NCBI RefSeq assembly: GCF_000364445.2
Contig: NZ_CP043538.1
Span: forward strand, 1,805,612-1,869,611
Direction of reading: 5' to 3'
Source of the DNA: Methylobacterium mesophilicum SR1.6/6
Lineage (GTDB): Bacteria > Pseudomonadota > Alphaproteobacteria > Rhizobiales > Beijerinckiaceae
Length of the DNA stretch: 64,000 bases
Part shown: positions 1 to 8,120 of the stretch, one piece after another
Layout: each line of letters opens with the position of its first letter
Numbering within the stretch: the stretch's first letter is position 1
Made by a program: the position numbers and the translations under genes
Notes under the pieces: model-generated
Database searches by the model: none
What the model was told of the DNA's origin: nothing
What the model saw: the letters and a program-made list of their open reading frames with translations, nothing else

Positions 1-63
1 CGGATCGACGCCTTCGATGGACGCCCGTCCGCAAGAGGAGACGGCGCCGCGCCTTCGGCCGCG

Positions 64-1677
64 GTGCCCCGCCTCAGCCCGCAGGAGGTCAAGGCGGCCA
101 TCCGCGACGGGCGGGAACTCGCGCTACTCGACGTGCGCGACGAAGGCGTGTTCGCGCGTGCGCACCTCCTCTTCGCCGCTCCAGCACCGCTCTCGCGCCT
201 TGAACTGGTCGTCGACCGGCTTGTCCCGAGACGCTCGGCCCGGATCATCCTGACGGACGAGGGGGAGGATCTCGTCCACCGGGCGGCCGGGAAGCTCGCA
301 GGCTGGGGATATCGGGATGTGTCGGTGCTGCGCGGTGGCATCGCGGCGTGGCGGGATGCGGGCTACGAGCTGTTCTCGGGCGTCCACGTTCCCAGCAAGG
401 CCTTCGGCGAGATCGTCGAGCACGAGCTCGGTACGCCGCGTCTGGAGGCCCAGGACATCAAGGCGCTGCGCGAGCAGGGGACGGACCTCGTCGTCCTGGA
501 CAGCCGCCCGATCGAGGAGTTCCGGGTCATGTCCATCCCGGGCGGCCTGGACTGCCCGGGTGCCGAGCTGGTTCACCGCGTGAACGAGGTCGTCCGTTCT
601 CCCGAGACTCTGGTCGTCGTCAACTGCGCGGGCCGCACCCGTTCGATCATAGGCGCGCAGTCGCTGATCAATGCGGGCGTCCGCAACCGCGTGGTGGCGC
701 TCAAAGACGGCACCATGGGCTGGCACCTCGCCGGCCTTCCCCTGGCCCATGGCGAGACGCGCGTCGCGCCTCCGCCCTCGGCCGAAGCGCTCGCCCGGTC
801 CCAGACCCAGGCGCAGGCCTTTGCGACGCGGGCCGGCGTCACGACCATCACCCATGCCGATCTCGCGCGGTTCCGGGACGAAGCCGATCGGCGCTCTCTG
901 TTCGTGCTCGACGTCCGCAGCCCGGAGGAATACGCCTCCGGCCATTTGCCTGGCTCGCGCTCGGCACCCGGCGGGCAGCTCGTCCAGTCGACCGATTTGT
1001 ACGTCGGTACCTTGAACGCCCGCATCGTCCTTGTCGACCGGGAGGGCGTCCGCGCTCCCATGACGGCGTCCTGGCTGGTGCAGCTGGGCTGGCCGGAAGT
1101 CCACGTTCTCGACGGCCTGGGAACAGGAGAACTCGAGATCGGACCGGAGCCGCTGCGCGTACAGCCCGGGCGCGGTACGGACCCGGCCTGGGTGGACCCG
1201 CACACGCTGCACGATCTCCTCGGCCGGGACGCCGCCGTGGTGATCGACGTCGACAACAGTCTTCAATTCCGGAAGCGCCACATCCCCGGCGCATGGTTCG
1301 CGACCCGCCGCCGGTTCTCTGAACTTCTCGGGAGGGTGCCGGCCGAAGCCGCGATCGTCCTCGCGTCGCGCGACGGTGTGCTCGCAACCTTAGCGGCGGA
1401 GGACCTCGCCGACTCAGGTCGCGAGGTTCGGGTCCTGCTTGGCGGTACGGCCGCCTGGATCGCCGCGGAGCTGCCGCTGGAGGATGGGTCGGAGGACCGC
1501 GTGATCGGGATCGGCGAGGACGTCTGGTACAAGCCCTACGATTGGACGACGGACCAGGAGGCGCACATGCGCGAGTACCTGTCCTGGGAGGTCGGTCTCG
1601 TCGGGCAGATCGAACGCGACGGGGATGCCCGGTTCAGGATCGTGCATCCGGACGACGACGTCGGTCGAGCCGCCTGA
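64..1677 (+). CDS. Multidomain rhodanese-like sulfurtransferase (four tandem rhodanese domains)
   Basis: The 537 residues form four successive rhodanese folds, at about 1-105, 120-230, 260-365 and 375-475, each with the LxDVR/LDSR-type start and GG-x-AAW-type end. Rhodaneses move sulfane sulfur through a catalytic Cys. Only domain 2 keeps it, in the loop NCAGRTRS (Cys188). The equivalent loops of domains 1, 3 and 4 read TDEGED, DREGVR and SRDGVL, so these domains are probably structural or regulatory. The C-terminal 60 residues are not rhodanese. I chose GTG 64, just before the first fold, but the frame is open to the left edge of the window, so the true start may lie further left. The peptide transporter ATPase begins 72 bp downstream on the same strand, which suggests a role in using sulfur from an imported compound; that link is inference. 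Confidence 0.85.
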   Translation: MPRLSPQEVKAAIRDGRELALLDVRDEGVFARAHLLFAAPAPLSRLELVVDRLVPRRSARIILTDEGEDLVHRAAGKLAGWGYRDVSVLRGGIAAWRDAGYELFSGVHVPSKAFGEIVEHELGTPRLEAQDIKALREQGTDLVVLDSRPIEEFRVMSIPGGLDCPGAELVHRVNEVVRSPETLVVVNCAGRTRSIIGAQSLINAGVRNRVVALKDGTMGWHLAGLPLAHGETRVAPPPSAEALARSQTQAQAFATRAGVTTITHADLARFRDEADRRSLFVLDVRSPEEYASGHLPGSRSAPGGQLVQSTDLYVGTLNARIVLVDREGVRAPMTASWLVQLGWPEVHVLDGLGTGELEIGPEPLRVQPGRGTDPAWVDPHTLHDLLGRDAAVVIDVDNSLQFRKRHIPGAWFATRRRFSELLGRVPAEAAIVLASRDGVLATLAAEDLADSGREVRVLLGGTAAWIAAELPLEDGSEDRVIGIGEDVWYKPYDWTTDQEAHMREYLSWEVGLVGQIERDGDARFRIVHPDDDVGRAA

Positions 1678-1749
1678 CGCTCCGCGCCGGACGATCGTCC
1701 CGGCATCGACCGTACCGCCCGCAACGGGCGAATTTCCACTGGATCCCGG

Positions 1750-3345
1750 ATGCCGCCGATACTCGAGATCGAGAAGCTCAGCCTCGCTCTGCCTCCGGGT
1801 GCCGATCGCACATTCGCGATCGAAGGTGTGTCGCTGTCGATAGAGCGGGGGGAGACGCTCTGCGTCGTGGGCGAATCCGGCTCCGGCAAATCCATGACCG
1901 CGCTGGCGGCGATCGGGCTGCTGCCGTCCAAAGTGCGCCCAGTATCGGGATCGATACGCCTGGACGGTCGGGAACTCGTCGGGCTTTCGGACCGCGACAT
2001 GCGCAAAATGCGCGGGCGGGATATCGGCATGATCTTCCAAGAGCCCATGACGTCCTTGAACCCCGTCCTGAGAATCGGGGACCAGATCGCCGAGGTGTTC
2101 GAGGCCCACGACGTCCACGATGCCCTGGGACGCCGGCGGCGGACGCTGGAACTGCTTGGGGAGGTCGGACTGCCGGATCCGCAAGCCATGGCTGCGCGGT
2201 ACCCGCACCAGCTGTCCGGCGGCCAGCGGCAACGTGTGGTGATCGCCATGGCCTTGGCGCTCGAGCCGAAGCTGATCGTCGCCGACGAGCCGACGACCGC
2301 GTTGGACGTGACCACGCAGGCCCAGATTCTGAAATTGCTAGACGCCTTGAGGAGGCGTCACGGTACCGCGGTTCTCTTCATCACCCATGATTTCGGCGTG
2401 GTCGCGGAGGTGGCCGACCGGGTCGCCGTGTTGCAGAACGGCAGGCTCGTGGAGGCGGGTAGGGCGGTAGACGTGCTTTCCGCACCCGCCCACGACTACA
2501 CGCGGAAGCTGCTCGCGGCACTCCCGTCGCTCGAGCCGCCAATTCCGCGGAGAATCGCGCCCGGAATCCCAGCCATCGCCGTCGCGGGCCTCCGCAAGAC
2601 CTATCGCTCGCGGCCTCTGCTGAGCGCGGGCGAGGCCGTTACGGCTGCGGAGGCGGTCTCCTTCGAGATCCAACCCGGCGAGACCCTCGGCCTCGTCGGG
2701 GAGTCCGGTTCGGGCAAGTCCACTGTCGGCAGATGTCTCGTGCGTTTGACCGAACCCGACGGCGGCTCGATCCGGATCGGTGGGACGTCTGTCGACGGCC
2801 TGTCGCAATCGCGCTTCCGACCGATACGGCGGCGCATTCAGATGGTGTTCCAGGATCCGTTCGCCTCGCTCGATCCACGGCGCACGATCGGACGGACCAT
2901 CGCGGACGGACCCATCGCCCAAGGTACGCCAAGGCGCGAAGCTATGTCGGACGCAGGTGATCTGCTCGAGCTCGTCGGCCTAAGGAGGGAGGTCGCGGAT
3001 CGATATCCCCACGAATTCTCGGGAGGGCAACGTCAGCGGATCGGCATCGCGCGGGCTTTGGCCTCGAAGCCGGAGATCTTGGTCGCGGACGAACCGGTCT
3101 CCGCACTCGACGTCTCGGTCCAGGCGACGATTTTAGGCCTCCTGCAGGAACTCCAAGAGAGGCTCGGCCTCGCGATCCTGTTCGTCACGCACGACCTTCG
3201 GGTCGCGGCGCAGGTCAGCGATCGCATCGCCGTCATGCATCGAGGTCGGATCGTCGAACTGAAGGCGACGGGCGATCTCTTCCGCTCGGCCGAGCATGCC
3301 TACACGCGGGCGCTTCTCTCGGCAGTACCTGGAGGGCGGGGATAG
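1750..3345 (+). CDS. Dipeptide/oligopeptide-type ABC transporter, fused double ATP-binding protein
   Basis: This 531-aa protein is a head-to-tail fusion of two DppD/DppF-type ATPases that power import of peptides or related solutes. Domain 1 has Walker A GESGSGKS at residues 41-48, a Q-loop MIFQEPMTSLNP, signature LSGGQRQR and Walker [13 protein letters not shown]. Domain 2 repeats these as [36 protein letters not shown] and ILVADEPVSALD. The arrangement matches GsiA-like proteins. It probably shares a transcript with the rhodanese gene upstream. No permease or binding protein follows, so they must lie left of the window or elsewhere. A second protein of the same architecture is encoded at 12869-14473. 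Confidence 0.92.
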   Translation: MPPILEIEKLSLALPPGADRTFAIEGVSLSIERGETLCVVGESGSGKSMTALAAIGLLPSKVRPVSGSIRLDGRELVGLSDRDMRKMRGRDIGMIFQEPMTSLNPVLRIGDQIAEVFEAHDVHDALGRRRRTLELLGEVGLPDPQAMAARYPHQLSGGQRQRVVIAMALALEPKLIVADEPTTALDVTTQAQILKLLDALRRRHGTAVLFITHDFGVVAEVADRVAVLQNGRLVEAGRAVDVLSAPAHDYTRKLLAALPSLEPPIPRRIAPGIPAIAVAGLRKTYRSRPLLSAGEAVTAAEAVSFEIQPGETLGLVGESGSGKSTVGRCLVRLTEPDGGSIRIGGTSVDGLSQSRFRPIRRRIQMVFQDPFASLDPRRTIGRTIADGPIAQGTPRREAMSDAGDLLELVGLRREVADRYPHEFSGGQRQRIGIARALASKPEILVADEPVSALDVSVQATILGLLQELQERLGLAILFVTHDLRVAAQVSDRIAVMHRGRIVELKATGDLFRSAEHAYTRALLSAVPGGRG

Positions 3346-4024
3346 GTGTCGTGCCGCCTTCGGTGTCACCGTCACCGAAAACGTAACGCAGCCTGACGCG
3401 GGCGGAAGTGCGGACATAACAGCCCAACCGCATCACATCAGGTATGATCTGCCCGAGATATCATATCGGCATCCAATGGATGCCTCGCAAATTCAGTCTA
3501 ATAAAAATTATACTTACATCCGAATATTCAAGGCTCGCTCATCGGCCCAAGGCAATGCTCAGCCTTTCGCAGTGCGCTGACTGCCGTACCTACTGCTTCC
3601 ATGGGCCGCCAGAAGCCCATCCGCATTTTCAGACTCTAAGCTCCGAAGCGGACGTTCCGCTTTCGGCCACCTTCGGTCATTCCAGTTCGATAAGACCTCC
3701 AGTAAACGGACCTTCTGAAGGTCTGAGAATGGTCATTTTGAGCCTTTTACCTGGACCACGCCGACCGTCCGTATACTAACGATCAGATCTTCGAAGCGGA
3801 CTAATGATTTACATCTTAGCCTCGACATCATGGATTCAATGCTCGCCGTCGCGCTGCTCGTGGCATTGCGAAGTTCAGTAACTTCAACAACTCAACGCAT
3901 GTGAATTAACTGAGTGATACGCGTAAGATATTATCGGATTGACTGAAAATTACTTATTGGCCCGCCTGATGTCCTGTGGCCTATGATCGTCTGCACGCGC
4001 TGATCAGCGTTTTGGGGCGAAACG
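3346..4024. other. AT-richer intergenic region without a recognisable gene
   Basis: About 680 bp lie between the ABC ATPase and the end of the convergent J-domain gene. From about 3440 to 4000 the composition is clearly AT-richer than the flanks, with short AT runs near 3500 and 3900. The short reading frames here look random. I see an inverted repeat AAGCGGA-cgt-TCCGCTT at 3646-3662 and a 12-bp palindrome CGCTGATCAGCG at 3998-4009 followed by TTTT, which could terminate plus-strand transcription. The base composition suggests acquired or decayed DNA. Confidence 0.5.
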
Positions 4025-4534
4025 TCAAAGCTCTCCGATCAGATCGAATGTCCTCTCCGCCTCAAGGTAGCGATCGTGCGCCGCCTCGCGATGCCGTGGA
4101 TGTCGATCGGGATGCAGGGCAGACCGGAAAGCTCTCCGCGCAGCCGTGATCAAAAACTCAGGGGCTTGCGGATGTAGCCCGACGCGCCGGTAGATCGCGT
4201 CAATTTCGGCTTCTCGACGGCTTCCGGAAACGGTACGGGCGCGCTCAAGATCAGCCTCAAGCTCAACGATTTGCGCCTCCTGCCGCGCGAAATGCGTGAT
4301 GTAACTGCGACGTTCAGCCTCCAACTGTTGCCGAGCCGAATGCTGCTCGTCGAGCATGCGGGCGAGGGGCTTCATCATGGACATGCACGCCATGGCCGTG
4401 ATCCATAGGGTGATCCCGGCGATCGGCAGCGGCAGACCTGCGAGCACAACGACGATCGCAATGGCCAACCAGACACAAGGCTGCCAGCCTGACGTCTCCA
4501 GAACGAAGGCCGCTATAGGGTTGAGCGTCGTCAA
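4025..4534 (-). CDS. Membrane-anchored J-domain-like protein
   Basis: This 169-aa protein starts at TTG 4534, which overlaps the TGA of the upstream 75-aa gene (TTGA), so translation is probably coupled. Seen in the sequence: two hydrophobic segments at about 19-35 and 38-54, a charged helical and probably coiled stretch at 60-105, and a C-terminal J-like domain at about 110-169 with the diagnostic HPD tripeptide at 141-143. J domains stimulate Hsp70/DnaK ATPases through HPD. The segment before HPD resembles J-domain helix II. The order (membrane hairpin, coil, C-terminal J domain) differs from DnaJ itself and suggests a chaperone recruiter at the membrane. It is the last gene of a three-gene overlapping set. 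Confidence 0.65.
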   Translation of the reverse strand: MTTLNPIAAFVLETSGWQPCVWLAIAIVVVLAGLPLPIAGITLWITAMACMSMMKPLARMLDEQHSARQQLEAERRSYITHFARQEAQIVELEADLERARTVSGSRREAEIDAIYRRVGLHPQAPEFLITAARRAFRSALHPDRHPRHREAAHDRYLEAERTFDLIGEL

Positions 4535-4758
4535 CGGACCAGCAGCGCGGCTAAGATGTCGCCGCGAGCGACGATGAGCCCGCGGCTGTCTCGCGTCATG
4601 TGCTCGCGTGGATCGAAGGTCCCGACCAAGCGTCCTTGTGCATTCCTGGCGACGAGTTTTCCGACCGAAGCTTGCTGCTCGATTCGGCCGAGAATGACAC
4701 CGCGACGATCGCGGATGATCTTCACAGGAGCGGCTCGATGATGCGCCGAACTCTCCAT
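4531..4758 (-). CDS. Small hypothetical protein with repeated R-D/N-x-x-G-x-[LI] motifs
   Basis: This 75-aa protein starts at ATG 4758, which overlaps the TAA of the upstream gene (TAATG) and sits behind a GGGAG ribosome site. An in-frame ATG at 4773 is possible. The protein contains three similar short units (RDRRGVILGRI, RNAQGRLVGTF, RDSRGLIVARGD), like beta-hairpin repeats that read a residue pair such as D-x-x-G. I do not recognise the family. The short overlaps on both sides are good evidence that it is real and co-translated with its neighbours. Confidence 0.6.
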   Translation of the reverse strand: MESSAHHRAAPVKIIRDRRGVILGRIEQQASVGKLVARNAQGRLVGTFDPREHMTRDSRGLIVARGDILAALLVR

Positions 4759-5960
4759 TAGGCCCGCTCCCAATCTTCCAAACCAGCGAGGATACCGTCT
4801 TCGACGTCACCATGAGGATGAAGCGCGTCATCGAGGGCTCGAAACCTGTACACCCCCATCAACTCACCGAGATCTGCGCGATAAGGTCCATTGAGATGCG
4901 GGCCCGGGATGATTACCCCCAAAGCTTGTAAGCGCTTGAGCACATCGCGCATAACGACAGTCGGCGGCCGTCGATTCCTGTAGGTGCCGACCTCGCTGAC
5001 CATCCAGCGTCCGTCGACAAGAGGGGTGCAGCTTACGGCAGTCGGCGTTTCTGTCCCGTCCGCAGCTTTGTGAACAACCTCGACGACGCAGAGCAAGCCG
5101 AGCGCTACCTCAGGGATCTTGGTAGCGGCACAATTGCGGAACCGCTTACCAAGTTCGACGTACGCCTCGCCGGTTCTCAGCGGTCTGATCCCTTCGGCCG
5201 CTGGTATTGGGGTTGGCAAACAATCGGCGCGTTCGAGCACTTTTCCTGCGAAGCTGGACAGAACGCCCCCGGATTGCCCTAACGACCGGCGCATAGTGGC
5301 GACGAGTTCAGCCTCGTCGCTCGTCGATAGGCATGCCCTAATCGTCGCAAGCATGGCGTTGGCGGCTGCGACCCGCTGTGGCGTACCAGTCGAATTGAGT
5401 ATTTCCGGCCAAGCCAGGACTGGATCCAGCGCCAAGGCGGCATCGACGACGTCGGAGCGCATTTTGCTGCTGTAGCGCAGCGCGTTCGCTCGACGTCCAT
5501 GTCGATCGTCGCGCAGCAGCTCAAACAGGATCCGGTAGGTATCCGCGCGGGCGAAGGCGTCGACGCCGGGGGCTTTCGCGCCGGATTCCTCGATCCGCGC
5601 GAGCGCGCGCAGATAACCGGCAGGTACATCCGAGGGAATGACACCGAACGTCGCCGCGATGACGTCGCGGGCACGACGCTGGCGCAAAGCGATCCCAATA
5701 CCCTCGGCATCGTCGCGGTTGATCTTCAGACGGTCCAAGAAAGCGCAGGGAGCATCGAGATCCACACAGGCGACGGCGACATAGGCGGCCTGACGTGTGA
5801 GCACGCCGGCATGAATGAGGTCCGCGATGAGGCCGCGTGCGCCGGCACGGTCGAGCTGCATCAGCAACTTCACCGGCCATCCGACGATGGGATGATGAGC
5901 TGCTTGAGCATCCTCACCCTTGGTGCTGCGAGCGTCGTTGAAGGACATGGGCTTTGTCAT
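4758..5960 (-). CDS. Hypothetical protein, weakly PcfJ-like C-terminal half
   Basis: This 400-aa soluble protein is the first gene of the overlapping minus-strand set. Residues 1-240 are helical and Ala/Arg/Asp-rich without a known motif. The C-terminal part contains LGKRFRNCA followed by a beta-rich stretch and VGTYRNRRPP. This reminds me of the PcfJ-like proteins of conjugative plasmids (a GK-x-M-x-N/H-C motif followed by strands), but the match is by eye and weak. Codon use and base composition are less GC-rich than in the surrounding metabolic genes, consistent with acquired DNA. The function is unknown. Confidence 0.6.
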   Translation of the reverse strand: MTKPMSFNDARSTKGEDAQAAHHPIVGWPVKLLMQLDRAGARGLIADLIHAGVLTRQAAYVAVACVDLDAPCAFLDRLKINRDDAEGIGIALRQRRARDVIAATFGVIPSDVPAGYLRALARIEESGAKAPGVDAFARADTYRILFELLRDDRHGRRANALRYSSKMRSDVVDAALALDPVLAWPEILNSTGTPQRVAAANAMLATIRACLSTSDEAELVATMRRSLGQSGGVLSSFAGKVLERADCLPTPIPAAEGIRPLRTGEAYVELGKRFRNCAATKIPEVALGLLCVVEVVHKAADGTETPTAVSCTPLVDGRWMVSEVGTYRNRRPPTVVMRDVLKRLQALGVIIPGPHLNGPYRADLGELMGVYRFRALDDALHPHGDVEDGILAGLEDWERA

Positions 5961-6099
5961 AACACGACGATCTCATGGATCGAGGATCTGACAAGCGAAT
6001 GTTTTCCTAATTCTGTTGTATGTTTGTTCAAGCACCGATGTGACGTGACCGGCTGGCTTCGGACCGGGCTGATTGAGAGGATCGGCCAGGACCGAAGGA

Positions 6100-6294
6100 G
6101 TCGGACAACCGACCCGGTCGATCGAGAAGCAGCGCTCCATCACCGCGCGCATCCGCGCGGATCTGTGGCAGGCGATCGCGACCGGAGGTTTCAGCCTGCC
6201 GATCGACAGCCGCTACACGCTGGCGGAGACGCCGGCCGCGCTCGCGCGCATGAAGGCGAACGAGCATTTTAGGAATATTGTCCTGGGCGTCTGA
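6100..6294 (+). pseudogene. C-terminal fragment of a zinc-type NAD(P)H:quinone oxidoreductase
   Basis: The frame ending at 6294 reads RIRADLWQAIATGGFSLP, then IDSRYTLAETPAALARMK and EHFRNIVLGV. This is the characteristic C-terminus of QOR/zinc-binding medium-chain dehydrogenases (normally about 325 residues). Only the last 60 or so residues remain. No Rossmann domain precedes them, and the upstream 100 bp belongs to the promoter side of the minus-strand 400-aa gene. It is a gene remnant and marks the right edge of the acquired patch. Confidence 0.7.
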
Positions 6295-6357
6295 CGCCCT
6301 GGCCATCGCTGAACCTGCGCAAGTCGGTCCCGCGCGGGGGCGCTTCTCGGCTTGAAC

Positions 6358-6381
6358 GCCGCGCTTCACCCGAAGCGCGGC
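6358..6381 (-). terminator. Hairpin downstream of the band-7 protein gene
   Basis: A perfect 10-bp inverted repeat, GCCGCGCTTC and GAAGCGCGGC, is separated by a 4-nt loop and lies about 75 bp beyond the stop of the minus-strand band-7 gene. There is no clear T run, so intrinsic termination is only likely. Confidence 0.4.
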
Positions 6382-6455
6382 AGCTCGCCCTCCATCCTGC
6401 CAGCAGGAACCGGTGATCACCGCTCGCTCATCGACGACGCGGTGGTCGCCCGATC

Positions 6456-7718
6456 TTAGCCTTTCGCTGGAGCAGCCGAGAGCGCGGGCTTCGTCTCGCC
6501 ACCTCCGAACCAACCGCGGACCGTGCCGAGGACGTCGCTCGGGATAACGACCCAGGAGGGCAGGAAGCCCGAGGCGCTGCCGTTCCAGCGCCCGGCCAGC
6601 GTCTGTCGCGCCTGCGCGTCCGAGCGGCGGATCTCCATGTCGAGGATCCGCTCCTGGATCGGCAGCGTGGCGAGCTGCGCCTGGGCCGACTGCGCCCGCT
6701 TGTTGGCCATGAACGTGTCGTCGATCGCCGCCTGGATCGCGGCGTTCTCGAAGCTCAGCTCGTCGGCAAAGCCCAGCGTCGTCACGGTGACGCCCATCGG
6801 CGCGAACTGGTCGATCACCGCCTTCTCGACGGAGGCCATGATCTCGGCCTTCTGGTGGATCGCGTCATCGGTCGAGCGGCGGCCGAATTCGCGCGCGAGC
6901 GCGGCCTGCACGGTGCGATGCACGTTGCCGTCGACCACCTCCGCGAGCGAGCGGCCGTAGAGCACCGAGGCGAAACGCGCCTCGTCCGTGTCCTGGGCCG
7001 ACGGCTTGGTGCCGAACCAGTACAGGAACTTGGCCGCGTCCTCCTCCTTCACGAAGGCGGAGATCACCACCGAGGTCGACAGCCCGATCGAGTCGGCGGT
7101 CTCGAACCGGAAGCCTTGGTCGGCACTCGACGTTCCGCGGCTGGCCGAGGTCGTCCACTCGCGCGACACCGGCGTGCGGTCGACGATGATCAAGCGCGCG
7201 GCCGGCACGTAGTAGTCCGACAGCGTGCCGGTGTTCGGCAGCTTGGTGTGCGGGATCTGCACGCGCTTGGCCGCGACCTTGCTCTCGGAGAGGAACTTCT
7301 CCGAACCGAACTGCGCCTGGGTGGTCTTCGTGTCTCCGCTCTCCGGGATCATGAAGGCCGACTGGTTGGGCAGGATCTCGATGTACTCGCCGTAGTCGTA
7401 CTTGCTGAAGTAGGCGTCCGCCGGCTCGGGCGCGGCGGCGGTGCCGAGCCCGAAGAGGAGGACGGCGAGCGGCGCGCGCCGGGCGGGTACGAGCCAGATC
7501 ACGGCGAGGACGGCGAGCAGAGCCAGGAGCGGCAGGGTCGAGCCGCCGGCGAGGTCGGATGCGATCTGCGTCTTGAGGGGGCCAGCCGCACTATCGGACA
7601 GCTGCTCCACGGCGACGCGGCCTGCAGCCAATCCGGCCTCGGTCGAGGCGAGCCGGGGAAGGCCGGCGAAGACAGCGATGGCGCCGAGCGAGAGGCCGGC
7701 GCGGATGAGCGTGGACAT
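6456..7718 (-). CDS. SPFH/band-7 domain protein, membrane-associated
   Basis: This protein has about 420 residues from ATG 7718; an upstream in-frame GTG at 7754 would add 12. A first hydrophobic segment (AGLSLGAIAVFAGL) and a second at about 65-100 put the protein in or across the inner membrane. The region after YFSKYDYGEYIEILPNQSAF is a stomatin/prohibitin-like SPFH domain: a beta-rich half with VVISAFVKEED, then a helical half (AALAREFGRRSTDDAI, DQFAPMGVTVTTLGF, KRAQSAQAQLATLP) like band-7 coiled segments. SPFH proteins form ring oligomers that organise membrane proteases. It appears monocistronic. Confidence 0.75.
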   Translation of the reverse strand: MSTLIRAGLSLGAIAVFAGLPRLASTEAGLAAGRVAVEQLSDSAAGPLKTQIASDLAGGSTLPLLALLAVLAVIWLVPARRAPLAVLLFGLGTAAAPEPADAYFSKYDYGEYIEILPNQSAFMIPESGDTKTTQAQFGSEKFLSESKVAAKRVQIPHTKLPNTGTLSDYYVPAARLIIVDRTPVSREWTTSASRGTSSADQGFRFETADSIGLSTSVVISAFVKEEDAAKFLYWFGTKPSAQDTDEARFASVLYGRSLAEVVDGNVHRTVQAALAREFGRRSTDDAIHQKAEIMASVEKAVIDQFAPMGVTVTTLGFADELSFENAAIQAAIDDTFMANKRAQSAQAQLATLPIQERILDMEIRRSDAQARQTLAGRWNGSASGFLPSWVVIPSDVLGTVRGWFGGGETKPALSAAPAKG

Positions 7719-7754
7719 GGGAAGTCTCGGTGGTTCCGTGCCCATGATGGGCAC

Positions 7755-8120
7755 CGGCGATATCAGTGGTCGCGGTACCCTCGGGCAGTGGTCGACCCGC
7801 GAAGCTCGGCCTTGAGCCGAGCGGCGGCGGCATGGAACTTCCCACGGAATGCCTGATCGCAGGCGCTGCGCTCGGTGGTCAAAATCTCAGGCCGCCACCG
7901 ACCCCATTGCATGCGTCTTGCCACCGGAGCCTTACCGGTCTGGCTTCAGCACCTTGCCGTGAGCGTTTCGCCATGGACTGGCGGCCCGCGCGTCGATGAA
8001 GCACTCCTGCCGAGCGCCTGAGTTTTGCTGGACGACCTGGGCGACAATGGGGGCCACGGTCTGGATGCCGGCGCGACTCTCGCGAGGCCGATCCGGCAAC
8101 CCGGCGTAGAGGAAAGGGAC
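7755..8120. other. Intergenic region upstream of the amidase and band-7 genes
   Basis: About 370 bp between divergent genes. I find no coding frame with family resemblance and no clear repeat. It must contain both promoters, but no convincing -35/-10 pair stands out. The amidase ribosome site GAGGAAAGGG ends just before 8121. Confidence 0.4.

Noticed and set aside
3444..3779. A 111-codon frame in the AT-richer gap
   Set aside because: No ribosome site, no motif and no coding periodicity; left as non-coding.
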